DNA from: Sphingobacterium sp. UBA4616
Lineage (GTDB): Bacteria; Bacteroidota; Bacteroidia; Sphingobacteriales; Sphingobacteriaceae
Reading direction: 5' to 3'
Assembly: GCA_002386525.1 (NCBI GenBank)
Contig: DGIS01000013.1
Span: 402,321-466,320 of the forward strand
Length of the DNA stretch: 64,000 bases
In this document: piece by piece, positions 9,690-18,433 of the stretch
Position numbering within the stretch: position 1 is the stretch's first letter
Layout of the letters: every line of letters starts with the position of its first letter
The notes under the pieces: model-generated
Database searches by the model: none
Told to the model about the DNA's origin: nothing
What the model saw: only the letters and a program-made list of their open reading frames with translations
Program-made: the position numbers and the translations under genes

Positions 9690-9842
9690 ATGGTTTCAAT
9701 AAAAGTTTTTATCTCTTCACTGCATTTAATTTTGATGTTAGTACCACTAAGTTTATTTTCTCAAAATATTGCTAGTAAAAAAATATACTTATCAGGAAAT
9801 CATGGAAAGTTAACCTTAGCATTAATCTTCGAAACTTTTTGA
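9690..9842 (+). CDS. Short secreted-protein remnant or small ORF
   Basis: 50 codons. The first 25 residues are a good signal peptide (MVSIKVFISS, then LILMLVPLSLFSQ) followed by only about 25 mature residues. It could be the 5' stump of a lost exported protein, in line with the two decayed genes nearby, or a real small protein. Function unknown. Confidence 0.3.
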   Translation: MVSIKVFISSLHLILMLVPLSLFSQNIASKKIYLSGNHGKLTLALIFETF

Positions 9843-10363
9843 CTAGAGAAAGGACAATAAATATAGATTCTAAATTCAAATTAATAGAAAATCTTCTTTT
9901 TTATTGTTAAAGAGTAGTTAAAAATTTTTTAAGCCCAGTTTTTTAATGGATAAGGCCTGCGCGCTAGCATTTATTCCTAAAAGGTGATCAATAATCAATT
10001 GAATTGTTCCAATTTATTTTTAAATATTTGAAACTAAAACGGATTTCATATTGTTAATGTAATACTTTTCATAAAATAGGTTAATAATTAGAAAAAGCCT
10101 TGAGTTCCCCACTCAAGGTTTTTTTTCGCGAGGTTAGAGCTTCAGACTATGTTAATGGAAAAAGTATTCGCATCATTTCGTTGAAGTAGCTACTGTCCTA
10201 TGTAAATAATCGAAACTTTTGTGAGGAGGCTGCTGTTTCATTAAGTAACATTGAAATATCAAGCATTTAAATCATACATGTTCGAGTAATTTAAGCGACT
10301 ATTAAAATGTCAATGATACAAATTTAAGAGCAAAGCAAAAGTTAACATTATAAATTCAAAAAA
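9843..10363. other. Gene-free AT-rich stretch with an orphan terminator
   Basis: About 520 bases with no convincing coding frame. Its one clear element is the hairpin at 10091-10126, which has no plus-strand gene end close upstream. A short transcript ending there is possible but no promoter was found. Confidence 0.4.
10091..10126 (+). terminator. Orphan intrinsic terminator (GCCTTGAGTTCCC type)
   Basis: Stem CCTTGAG/CTCAAGG (10098-10104 with 10112-10118), flanked by an A run and T8. The 13 bases GCCTTGAGTTCCC recur at 26662-26674 in another terminator. On the minus strand a T5 tail also exists. Confidence 0.75.
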
Positions 10364-11416
10364 TTGGAAAATAGAGATCCTTTACCACAGCCAAACCATC
10401 GATTTGTGTCAAAAATATGGATAGCCGCTGGCATTATATCATTGATAGTCGTCGCCCTCCTGTTATGTTGGAAAGCCAATCAGGTGTTCTTGTATACTTT
10501 AGCTGGTGCCATTATTGCAGTATACTTTCATGGATTGGCAGGTTTAATCGCCAGAAAAACAAAAATACCCCAAAAATGGTCACTTCCACTTTCTATTATT
10601 TTATCAATTAGCTTTTTATTTGGAACTTTTTTTCTAATTGGCGCCCGCGTGACAGGGGAGGTGGTTCAGTTTACCAAAGAAGTTCCTAGTCTAGTTGAAG
10701 ATACAAAAAACCTCATCGAAAGCAATAGTAACATAAAGTTGATTTATGAGAAAATAGCCTCTTCTAAAATAGTGGAAAAAGCGTCACTCTTATTAGGCGG
10801 ATTGTTTAATGGTACATTAGGCGTTTTTGGAGACATCTATATCGTACTATTTATTGGAATTTTCTTCACGGCTGCACCCGGCCAATATAAAACTGGCATT
10901 GTAAAGCTTCTGCCAGCCGATGCGCGTTCTCATGGCAATAATTTGATAGAAAAAATTGCAAGAAATCTCAGGTCTTGGTTAAAGGGAATGCTATTTTCGA
11001 TGTTCGTTGTATTTGTACTCACGAGCATTGGACTGGCTATTTTGGGTATAGATTTGTGGCTCGTATTGGCTCTTATTGCGGGGCTATTAAGTTTTATACC
11101 CAACTTTGGTCCGATTATATCTATTATTCCAGCCGCCCTTGTTGCCCTTTCAAAATCCCCATCGACTGCTTTGTGGGTCATTGTACTTTATTGTTTTGTA
11201 CAGTTGGTAGAAAGCAATTTTATTACACCGTTGGTGCAACAGGAGTTGATCAAAACGCCCCCGGCATTAATCATCATTTCGCAAGTATTTGTCGGAATCT
11301 GGCTTGGAGCCTGGGGCGTTATACTTGCTACACCAATTTTGGTCATTGTTATGGTGTTGGTACACGAGCTTTATATTAAAAAGCAGGATCAAAAGCAGTT
11401 ACTTTCTAAATATTAA
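10364..11416 (+). CDS. AI-2E/PerM-family membrane protein
   Basis: 350 residues with about eight membrane helices arranged as in the AI-2E transporter-like (PF01594) family: a helix pair near the N-terminus, an amphipathic middle (residues 105-145), then the conserved glycine/proline-rich block IAGLLSFIPNFGPIISIIPA around residue 240-258 and GAWGVILATPILV near the end. The family exports small molecules or exchanges ions; the substrate is unknown. The start appears to be TTG at 10364, since no ATG exists in frame before the first helix. It converges on the GH16-containing gene. Confidence 0.85.
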   Translation: MENRDPLPQPNHRFVSKIWIAAGIISLIVVALLLCWKANQVFLYTLAGAIIAVYFHGLAGLIARKTKIPQKWSLPLSIILSISFLFGTFFLIGARVTGEVVQFTKEVPSLVEDTKNLIESNSNIKLIYEKIASSKIVEKASLLLGGLFNGTLGVFGDIYIVLFIGIFFTAAPGQYKTGIVKLLPADARSHGNNLIEKIARNLRSWLKGMLFSMFVVFVLTSIGLAILGIDLWLVLALIAGLLSFIPNFGPIISIIPAALVALSKSPSTALWVIVLYCFVQLVESNFITPLVQQELIKTPPALIIISQVFVGIWLGAWGVILATPILVIVMVLVHELYIKKQDQKQLLSKY

Positions 11417-11515
11417 GTCCCTCTCGACATACTTATAGAAATACTACAGCTATCGGCTAAATTAGGTACTTCAGGCAAGGTAGGGGAGCAAAAAGTCCTT
11501 CTTTATTCCTTTCCG

Positions 11516-11557
11516 TCTCAAATCGCTTGTTAAGTTGATGTGACAAGCGATTTGAGA
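11516..11557. terminator. Bidirectional terminator, 15-bp perfect stem
   Basis: Arms 11516-11530 (TCTCAAATCGCTTGT) and 11543-11557 are perfect reverse complements with a 12-base loop. It sits between the converging permease (+) and glycoside hydrolase (-) genes. Confidence 0.8.
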
Positions 11558-11571
11558 TTATTTTGGAGAGT

Positions 11572-13623
11572 TTAATCTAATAAACGATATACACGGACAT
11601 AATCTATTTCGAGCGTTGCGGGGAATATTGTATCATTTACACCCTCTCTGCCGCCCCAGTTTCCACCGACAGCAAGGTTAATTAACCAATGGAACTTTTG
11701 GTCAAATGGCCATTCTCTGAAGCTCCTCTTTTCATTGACAAAGTGAAAGATCTCCTGCTCATCAATGAAACCTTTTATGTATGTCGGTGTCCAGTCTACA
11801 CGGTAGCTGTGAAATTCTTCAGAAACACCGGATACCTTTTTTTTGCTTGTTTTCTGTGTGTTTATAGCATGATTATAGGCCTCTGAATGAATAGATACAT
11901 GAACCACCCCCTGATCGTACCCGACATGTTCAAGTATATCTATTTCGCCCGATTTAGGCCAATCACCATATTTCATATCGGTAGGGAGCATCCAGATGGC
12001 AGGCCAGGTACCAAGGCCTTTTGGCAGTTTTGCACGCGCCTCAAATCGGCCATATCTGAAGTCCCCTTTGTTCTTGCTGGTCAACCGTGCGGAAGTATAG
12101 GCTTTACCGTCTTTATTTTCCTTTCTTGCCATAATCTTCAATACACCGCCCTCGACAATAGAATTTGACGCTGAAGCCTCCATATAATACTGCAATTCAT
12201 TGTTGCCCCAGCCGTTATACAAATAACCGACATCGTAGGACCATTTGTTTTTATCTGGCAATCCCGAGTAATTAAATTCATCGGCCCATATGGGGGTTGG
12301 AGAAAAATGATAGGTGCTGTTTTTTGCTATAACCGAACTTGATTTGACGAAAAATGGAATATTGGCTGTTGCAACCTTATCATTTCCATCGTTTGCATAG
12401 ACAAATAGGCGATAGGCGCCTTCCAGAGAAGGAGCTGTCAATAGCGTCCTGTTTTCTGCGATATCTTTTATAATGCCATTGATTGCCTGCGGACGTTCTT
12501 CACGGTCGCCACCTTCTTTGAGGTCTGTGCTTTCTTTGAGAAGCTCCCAGCGTATCTGTAAATTATCGCCATCGGGATCACGTACAAAGACCTCTATGGG
12601 ATAGGATTTACCGGATTCTAGGTAGATAAAATCTTTTGCATGTCTATGATCCAATAATAGGGAGTCTAACTGCGGCGCCCGATTGCGGGGCCATAGGCCC
12701 GACCAAAGGTACTGCATAACATCGACAACTTCATTTTCCTCACCCCGCTCTGTAAATAATCCGTACCAAGTTGGTGTACGCTCCTGTTTTTGTCCCCACA
12801 AAAAGACATAAGAACCCAGACAGTTTTTATCTTGTCCGATAGCAGCTTCATATCGGTTTTTGTAAACTCGCGCTTTTTCGTGGCTTGTTTCTTCAATAGG
12901 TGCTCCCCAAGGTGTTAGCAGACCTTCCCAATGCCCGGTAGGCCCCCATTCTGATACAATATAGGGTTTGCTCCATCCTGTTTTTTTTAATTGTTCAGGA
13001 ACCGCTGCCAGACCACCATATACTTGTACAGCAATCAGGTCCAATGCTGGACACCTCGTTTTGATGTAATCAATTTCCTTTTGATTCACTCCAGCTAGCA
13101 TGGTTGTGACTAAATGATTGGAATCTAGTCCATGGATCATCTCAGCGATCGAATTGACAGCATCCCATACTTTTGGGTTACTGTAATGTAGGTTAAGCTC
13201 ATTGCCGATTCCCCAAGCAAGCAGTGCCGGATGGTCCTTGTATTTAAGTACGATTGTGCGAATATATTCTTTTTGTTTGGCAACAGCTGCCGGATTATTG
13301 TAATCGAAGCCATGGCGTTCTGTTTTCACATCGAGCCCTAAGGTTACCGTGAGACCCAAAGTTTGTGCTTTATTTAGGATTTCATCAGCTTGCTGGGGGC
13401 TCCATGTGCGTATGGAGTTGCCTCCATACGTTTTTAATTTTTCCAGATTGCTTGTTCCGCCTGCTCCTTTAATGAAGTAAGGCTGTCCATTACGCATTAT
13501 TGTAAAACCATTTTCAACTTTAACGATTGTCGATTTAACAGGTTTGCCTTGCTTGCCCCATCCATAGGAAAGGAAAAGTATGTTTAGCAATAGGGATATT
13601 AGTAGTCTTGCTGCTGTCATCAT
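11572..13623 (-). CDS. Two-domain glycoside hydrolase: TIM barrel plus GH16
   Basis: 683 residues with a signal peptide of about 23. Residues 30-310 form a GH2/GH5-like clan-A barrel with a Glu in GIGNEL (E142) and a second Glu in VSEWG (E225), the usual acid/base and nucleophile positions. Residues 315-430 look like a beta-sandwich linker. Residues 440-683 are a GH16 domain with the catalytic GEIDILE motif (E560 nucleophile, D562, E565 acid/base) and the WPAIWMLP strand, laminarinase type. It is probably a secreted beta-1,3-glucanase with a second, linked activity. The gene follows SusD directly (the stop of SusD abuts its start) in a minus-strand operon SusC-SusD-hydrolase. The function of the N-terminal barrel is inferred only from fold motifs. 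Confidence 0.85.
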   Translation of the reverse strand: MMTAARLLISLLLNILFLSYGWGKQGKPVKSTIVKVENGFTIMRNGQPYFIKGAGGTSNLEKLKTYGGNSIRTWSPQQADEILNKAQTLGLTVTLGLDVKTERHGFDYNNPAAVAKQKEYIRTIVLKYKDHPALLAWGIGNELNLHYSNPKVWDAVNSIAEMIHGLDSNHLVTTMLAGVNQKEIDYIKTRCPALDLIAVQVYGGLAAVPEQLKKTGWSKPYIVSEWGPTGHWEGLLTPWGAPIEETSHEKARVYKNRYEAAIGQDKNCLGSYVFLWGQKQERTPTWYGLFTERGEENEVVDVMQYLWSGLWPRNRAPQLDSLLLDHRHAKDFIYLESGKSYPIEVFVRDPDGDNLQIRWELLKESTDLKEGGDREERPQAINGIIKDIAENRTLLTAPSLEGAYRLFVYANDGNDKVATANIPFFVKSSSVIAKNSTYHFSPTPIWADEFNYSGLPDKNKWSYDVGYLYNGWGNNELQYYMEASASNSIVEGGVLKIMARKENKDGKAYTSARLTSKNKGDFRYGRFEARAKLPKGLGTWPAIWMLPTDMKYGDWPKSGEIDILEHVGYDQGVVHVSIHSEAYNHAINTQKTSKKKVSGVSEEFHSYRVDWTPTYIKGFIDEQEIFHFVNEKRSFREWPFDQKFHWLINLAVGGNWGGREGVNDTIFPATLEIDYVRVYRLLD

Positions 13624-15174
13624 CTATCGAAAGTTAGGGTTTGCATCTATCTGAGTTTGCGGTATAGGAATGTACTCGCTGACACCAGGGGTGAATTTTG
13701 CGCCGAAGACTTCTTTGGCGCGTTCTGTACGGACCAGGTCATTAAAACGTTCGCCCCACCATTCGCAGGCAAATTCCGCTCGGCGCTCATCCAAAATTTG
13801 ATTTAAATTTACATTTGTAATCGGTGCTAGTTTTGCGCGTTCGCGAATCAGACGAAAAGGCTCATCTCCATTTTGTCCCTTCCTGACCTTCGCTTCGGCA
13901 TTTAATAAAAGAACATCCGCGTAACGCAATATACGTACATTATTGTTTGCCCCGTATTCCATTCGACCGGCTGTCATTTGCGATTTTGGGAGGTAGGCTT
14001 TACCATTAAAATATTTTACGCCAAACGGATTGCCATAAACAACATCACCACTAGGAGTCGTTGCTGTCGTTGCCGGATTGCCATTTACGCCACAATATAA
14101 AATCGTTGTTTTTAGGCGTTCCGTTTCACCTCTATTGGTTAAAAAATCAACGATATTCTGGGAAGGCGGTACCCAGCCGGCTCCAGAGATAGGGCTTCCT
14201 TTTTGATCCCCCGAAGGTCCCTGCCATTTAAAAAAGGTACCCCAATCTACACCCGGGCGAACAATATCACCAGTTCCTAAGCCAAAATCAGAATATTGTA
14301 GTTCAAAGATAGACTCGTTCGACAATTTACCTGGTATTTTAAAAAGTTCGTAGTAATTTGGATATAAGGAAAATCGACCACTCGCAATAATTTTGTTTGT
14401 TGCATCCAGAACGTCATTCCAATGTGCACTACCGTTATCATTGCCGGCCAAATCTGCTGCGGCCTTTGCTTTCAAAAGGAGGGCGGAATATTTAGTTACC
14501 GCCCCAATGTGCTTCGACTGATTTGGACGCGCATCTTCTAGATCTTCCGAGCAGGCATTCATTTCATCGATTATAAACTGACGTACTTCTGCTACCGTAC
14601 TTTTTTGGATGGTAGCCAAACGGCCAATGTTATCGCTGTCTATAAGGATAGGTACATTGCCAAACAGGCGTGAAGCCATCAGGTGAGCATATGCTCTTAA
14701 AAACCTGACTTCGGCTTTGTACTGCCTATTTAGTTTTATATCCGTAGCATTGGAAACTGGAATTTTTTCAGCAAAATTATTCAATTCGATCAGAGCATTG
14801 TTTGCAGCGATGACAAGACTGTAATAGCTAATCCAGGATTGATTTAGTCCCCAATAAGATTGAATAGTAACGTCATTTTGAAAGTTTTTAATTCCCATTA
14901 ATTCGGGATTATCATTTGGATTCGGTGCGGCCTGTTGGTAGTCGTCATCGCGCATACACCGAATGGAAAGATCAATCCAATGCACTAGGTTATCGTCTGA
15001 AGCCGAACGATATACACCAGAGACTGAACCGTACATTAAGGCTGTATTGCTATAATCAATCTCCTCAGATCGCTGCTGGTTTTCCAAAGGTTTGTCCAAA
15101 AATTTACTACAGCTGGATAGGCTAAAAGAAAGACCTAAGCAGCTTGCGATCACGATATATTGAAGAGTTTTCAT
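13624..15174 (-). CDS. SusD-like outer-membrane glycan-binding lipoprotein
   Basis: 516 residues. The signal peptide ends in LSLSSC (lipobox) and is followed by SKFLDKPLENQ, a classic SusD N-terminus. Helical TPR-like stretches (AEVRFLRAYAHLMASRLFGNVPIL) and the C-terminal region with LNAEAKVRKGQ and ERAKEVFGA are typical of RagB/SusD proteins. It lies on the cell surface as the lid of the SusC channel and captures oligosaccharides. It is translated just after SusC (25-base gap) and just before the GH16 enzyme, so the three work on the same glycan. Confidence 0.93.
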   Translation of the reverse strand: MKTLQYIVIASCLGLSFSLSSCSKFLDKPLENQQRSEEIDYSNTALMYGSVSGVYRSASDDNLVHWIDLSIRCMRDDDYQQAAPNPNDNPELMGIKNFQNDVTIQSYWGLNQSWISYYSLVIAANNALIELNNFAEKIPVSNATDIKLNRQYKAEVRFLRAYAHLMASRLFGNVPILIDSDNIGRLATIQKSTVAEVRQFIIDEMNACSEDLEDARPNQSKHIGAVTKYSALLLKAKAAADLAGNDNGSAHWNDVLDATNKIIASGRFSLYPNYYELFKIPGKLSNESIFELQYSDFGLGTGDIVRPGVDWGTFFKWQGPSGDQKGSPISGAGWVPPSQNIVDFLTNRGETERLKTTILYCGVNGNPATTATTPSGDVVYGNPFGVKYFNGKAYLPKSQMTAGRMEYGANNNVRILRYADVLLLNAEAKVRKGQNGDEPFRLIRERAKLAPITNVNLNQILDERRAEFACEWWGERFNDLVRTERAKEVFGAKFTPGVSEYIPIPQTQIDANPNFR

Positions 15175-15198
15175 GCAGTTAAATTAAAAGGTTAAAAA

Positions 15199-18100
15199 TT
15201 AGAATGATACTTTGACACCCAGACTATAGGAAGAAGCGACCGGATACACATTGGCATCGAATCCCATTCCAGATATTTCTGGTGTAAAACCATTGTATTT
15301 TGTGAATATAAAAGGGCGGTCGGCAGTTGCAAACACACGCGCAGGTATTTTATTGAGTTCAAAATTGTAACCCAATTGTATATTTTGTATGCGTAGGTAT
15401 GCTCCGCTTTCTACAAAAAACGAACTTGCCTGAAGATTCCAAGGCGCGACCGATCCTTTTGCAGATGGATGTGTATTGCTACTTCCTTCTCCGGTCCAGA
15501 GGTTATCGATGAATGCGGCATCGGCATTCATCTGGTTATATTTTCGGCGCATCGCACGGTTTAAATTATGGATCTTGTTGCCCGATACACCTTGAAAAGC
15601 AATACTTAGATCAAATTTTTTATAATCAAATGACAGGTTAAATCCGTAGGATATCGTAGGAAGATAATTTCCGAGGTTTACCCGATCTTTTTCATCAATC
15701 TCACCATTATTGTTCTGATCCTTATACTGAAGATATCCAGGTAAAATTGGTGTGTTTGGATTCTGTTGGTTGTATCTTTTTGCTATGGGATCTGCATCGA
15801 TCTGAGCCTGATTTTGATATATACCTGCTACTTCATAGCCGTAGAAAAAGTTTATAGGTTGATTCAGTTCTATACGTGCAGGGAATTCAGCAGACCATTC
15901 CGGATAACCATTCATAATATTTTCTAGTCCTCCGAGATTCTTAACCCTATTTTTTAGGGTGGTTAGGTTTCCGCCGACCGCATAGCCCAGTTCACCGATT
16001 TTGTCTTTCCATTGTAGACCAATTTCCCAGCCACTGTTTGCTACACTTCCCCAATTGCCGTATACACGATCCCAAGAAAAGGGGATAGGTCGGCTAAAAG
16101 CAAGGTCATGTGTAGTGCGGTAGTAATAATCGACTGCGCCAGTCAAACGATTATTCAGCAAGGCAAAGTCAAGGCCGCCATCCCATTCTTCAACAACTTC
16201 CCAGCGTACTTGAGTGAAAAAGCGGCCGACACGATATCCAGGTATGCGCGTTCCGTTGGTGGTACCTTCGCTTCCAAATATACCCGAGTAGTTATTGCCC
16301 GAGTAGACTGTAGCATAGCCAGCGTTGGGTTGAATACCATCGTTCCCCAATTTACCCCAGCTTCCACGCAATTTCAACTGGTTGAAAAGTTTTTGATTTT
16401 CCATAAACTTCTCCTTAGTTAATACCCAGCCTAGACCCAGGGATGGGAAATATCCCCATTTTGTTTGATATTTTGAGCTACCATCCACACGGAAGGTCGC
16501 GGTTAGCAAATATTTGTTGTCATAGTCGTAGGTACCTCTAGTAAAATAGGATATCCCGGCATTTCGAAATCCTTTTTCTCCGTAACCCGTGGCTGAACCT
16601 GTACCCTGGGCATCCACGCCTACGTACCAAAACTCCTCCGACGCGGGCACATCATTAGCCTGCACCCAAGTTTCTCTCCAACGTTCTTCTCGCGATGATT
16701 GTCCTATCAAAAGGGACCAGTGGTGTTTACCCGCCTGATCTTTATAGGTTAGGAGGTTGTCCAAAATATAATTAGTGTTGCGTGCTTGTGCCGAACGTAA
16801 AAAGGAGCGATCGTTACGCTGATCGTTATCAATGTAGTAGACAGGATTATAGTTTATAGTATGTGTGGACTGATATCTTTGGCTCAGCTGCGAACGAAAA
16901 GTGATCTTGTCTTGCCAGAATTTCGCCTCCAGATATATCGTCGGAAGAATCTGGAAACCTTTTATTTGATTCGTATTATAAAAAGCTGTCGCTATTGGGT
17001 TGTTATACCAAAAACCTGACTGCATACCGATCGCGGTACTCGATCCAAATTTTTCCGGTTTGGCCAGTTCTAGTGATGGATCATAAACCGGATAGAGTGG
17101 CGATGCGAAATAGGCTTGCCTAAAAGCAGCATTATTGGGCGAGTAGGTTTTGAAGTTATTGATATGCGCACTAAACCCCGCCTTCAACCACTCTGTTACT
17201 TTGGCGTCAGCCTGCATGCGGATGTTATATTTTTGATTCATATTGCTCGCATCCATGATGCCATCCTGTTTGACGTAATTAAGCCCCATGGAATACGTGA
17301 TCTTATCGGAACCACCCGTGATATCCAGATTATGGTTGGTGATCAGGGCTTTTGAGCGTAGGAGTTCATCGAACCAATCTGTGTCCATCGCCGGATTGGC
17401 CGAGGTACCACCATACTTTTCCACCGAACTTTTTACAAAGGCTTCATTACCAATGGCTGTTGCGTATTCTGCGTACTGCCGTGCACTAGCCATTTTCAAA
17501 ACATTCGTTGGTGCCTGAAAACCAGTGAAGCCATTATATGTAACTTTTGCTTTCGTATTTAAACTTCCTTTTTTTGTGGTCACCAAAATTACGCCGTTTG
17601 CGGCACGTACCCCATAAATCGCTGCACCCGAAGCGTCTTTTAAGACGGAGATGTCTGTAATATCATTTGGATTAAGAAAATCAATATTGTCCATAAACAT
17701 CCCGTCCACTACATATAAAGGACTTTCATTATTAAAAGAGCCTACTCCACGTACACGAACGGAGGGGGAAGAACCTGGCGCTCCCGAACTGACGATTTGG
17801 ACACCAGCAACAGTTCCTTGTAGTGCATCCATTGGGTTGGAAACAGTACGTTTGGCCATTTCTTCCATATTTACGGTACCTATGGGCGCTGTCAGGTCGC
17901 CCTTTCGTTGGGTACCGTAGCCCACAACTACAACTTCATCGAGATTGAAGTCGCTGTTGTTTTGCGTGAGCTGAATCGTTAAGATATTTCCATTTATGGG
18001 TACTGTCTTTGCGCCATATCCCAATGAGGAGATGACGAGGTTATTGAAGCTTGTGGGAATAGTGAGTGAAAATTCCCCGTTTTCATTGCTGCTTGTGCCA

Positions 18101-18255
18101 ATCTTCGCATTACCCTGTACAGCAATGCTGGCCACGACAGGAAGACCCTGTTCGTTTGTGATCCGCCCGGTCACTGTTTTGGTCTGTGCGTTTACCACAC
18201 TGGTTAGGCAAGAGAACAGCACAGTACCGGCAATAATACTGATATTATTTTTCAT
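15199..18255 (-). CDS. SusC/RagA-type TonB-dependent transporter
   Basis: About 1018 residues from the ATG at 18255 (MKNNISII), chosen because it opens directly into a signal peptide; the open frame extends 16 codons further up without one. A carboxypeptidase-D-like beta-sandwich (VTGRITNEQGLPV) is followed by the TonB box region LDEVVVVGYGTQRKGD, the plug (MDALQGTVAGVQI, VRGVGSFNNESPLYVVDGMF) and the 22-strand barrel ending in SYSLGVKVSF. It imports oligosaccharides across the outer membrane. There is no N-terminal STN signalling domain. It heads the operon with SusD and the GH16-containing enzyme. Confidence 0.94.
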   Translation of the reverse strand: MKNNISIIAGTVLFSCLTSVVNAQTKTVTGRITNEQGLPVVASIAVQGNAKIGTSSNENGEFSLTIPTSFNNLVISSLGYGAKTVPINGNILTIQLTQNNSDFNLDEVVVVGYGTQRKGDLTAPIGTVNMEEMAKRTVSNPMDALQGTVAGVQIVSSGAPGSSPSVRVRGVGSFNNESPLYVVDGMFMDNIDFLNPNDITDISVLKDASGAAIYGVRAANGVILVTTKKGSLNTKAKVTYNGFTGFQAPTNVLKMASARQYAEYATAIGNEAFVKSSVEKYGGTSANPAMDTDWFDELLRSKALITNHNLDITGGSDKITYSMGLNYVKQDGIMDASNMNQKYNIRMQADAKVTEWLKAGFSAHINNFKTYSPNNAAFRQAYFASPLYPVYDPSLELAKPEKFGSSTAIGMQSGFWYNNPIATAFYNTNQIKGFQILPTIYLEAKFWQDKITFRSQLSQRYQSTHTINYNPVYYIDNDQRNDRSFLRSAQARNTNYILDNLLTYKDQAGKHHWSLLIGQSSREERWRETWVQANDVPASEEFWYVGVDAQGTGSATGYGEKGFRNAGISYFTRGTYDYDNKYLLTATFRVDGSSKYQTKWGYFPSLGLGWVLTKEKFMENQKLFNQLKLRGSWGKLGNDGIQPNAGYATVYSGNNYSGIFGSEGTTNGTRIPGYRVGRFFTQVRWEVVEEWDGGLDFALLNNRLTGAVDYYYRTTHDLAFSRPIPFSWDRVYGNWGSVANSGWEIGLQWKDKIGELGYAVGGNLTTLKNRVKNLGGLENIMNGYPEWSAEFPARIELNQPINFFYGYEVAGIYQNQAQIDADPIAKRYNQQNPNTPILPGYLQYKDQNNNGEIDEKDRVNLGNYLPTISYGFNLSFDYKKFDLSIAFQGVSGNKIHNLNRAMRRKYNQMNADAAFIDNLWTGEGSSNTHPSAKGSVAPWNLQASSFFVESGAYLRIQNIQLGYNFELNKIPARVFATADRPFIFTKYNGFTPEISGMGFDANVYPVASSYSLGVKVSF

Positions 18256-18300
18256 ATGTGATGAATTGAAATTTAGGAATTGTTTATAATTATCAAGAAT

Positions 18301-18308
18301 CAAAATTA
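18301..18308 (-). promoter_or_regulatory. -7 element for the susC operon
   Basis: On the minus strand this reads TAATTTTG, matching the Bacteroidota -7 consensus TAnnTTTG, about 46 bases before the susC start. No good -33 TTG stands at the usual distance, which fits a promoter that needs an activator. Confidence 0.4.
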
Positions 18309-18360
18309 GACTTAAGTAAGTTCTTATCGAATTTTAGGGGTACAACAACACTACTTCATA

Positions 18361-18392
18361 TTGGGTTTTTCGGCAACAATTCAATATATTTG
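18361..18392 (+). promoter_or_regulatory. Promoter of the propeller/LuxR regulator gene
   Basis: TTG (18361-18363), 21 bases, then TATATTTG (18385-18392), a perfect TAnnTTTG -7 element. It points at the regulator ATG at 18434. Confidence 0.55.
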
Positions 18393-18395
18393 GGC

Positions 18396-18413
18396 TACGT
18401 CAAGTTTACGTCA
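18396..18413 (+). promoter_or_regulatory. Direct repeat TACGTCA spaced one helical turn
   Basis: TACGTCA at 18396-18402 and again at 18407-18413, exactly 11 bases apart, just downstream of the -7 element in the divergent promoter region. It could be the binding site of the adjacent LuxR-type regulator. Confidence 0.35.
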
Positions 18414-18433
18414 GCCAATTGAAGGGAATTATT

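Noticed and set aside
9584..9775. 63-codon plus-strand frame
   Set aside because: No signal, motif or composition support; the overlapping frame from 9690 with a signal peptide is more plausible.
105..10230. Short similar sequence ATGTAAATAAT(T/C)GAAACT near 110 and near 10198
   Set aside because: About 18 AT-rich bases in two intergenic regions; could be chance and has no structure around it.
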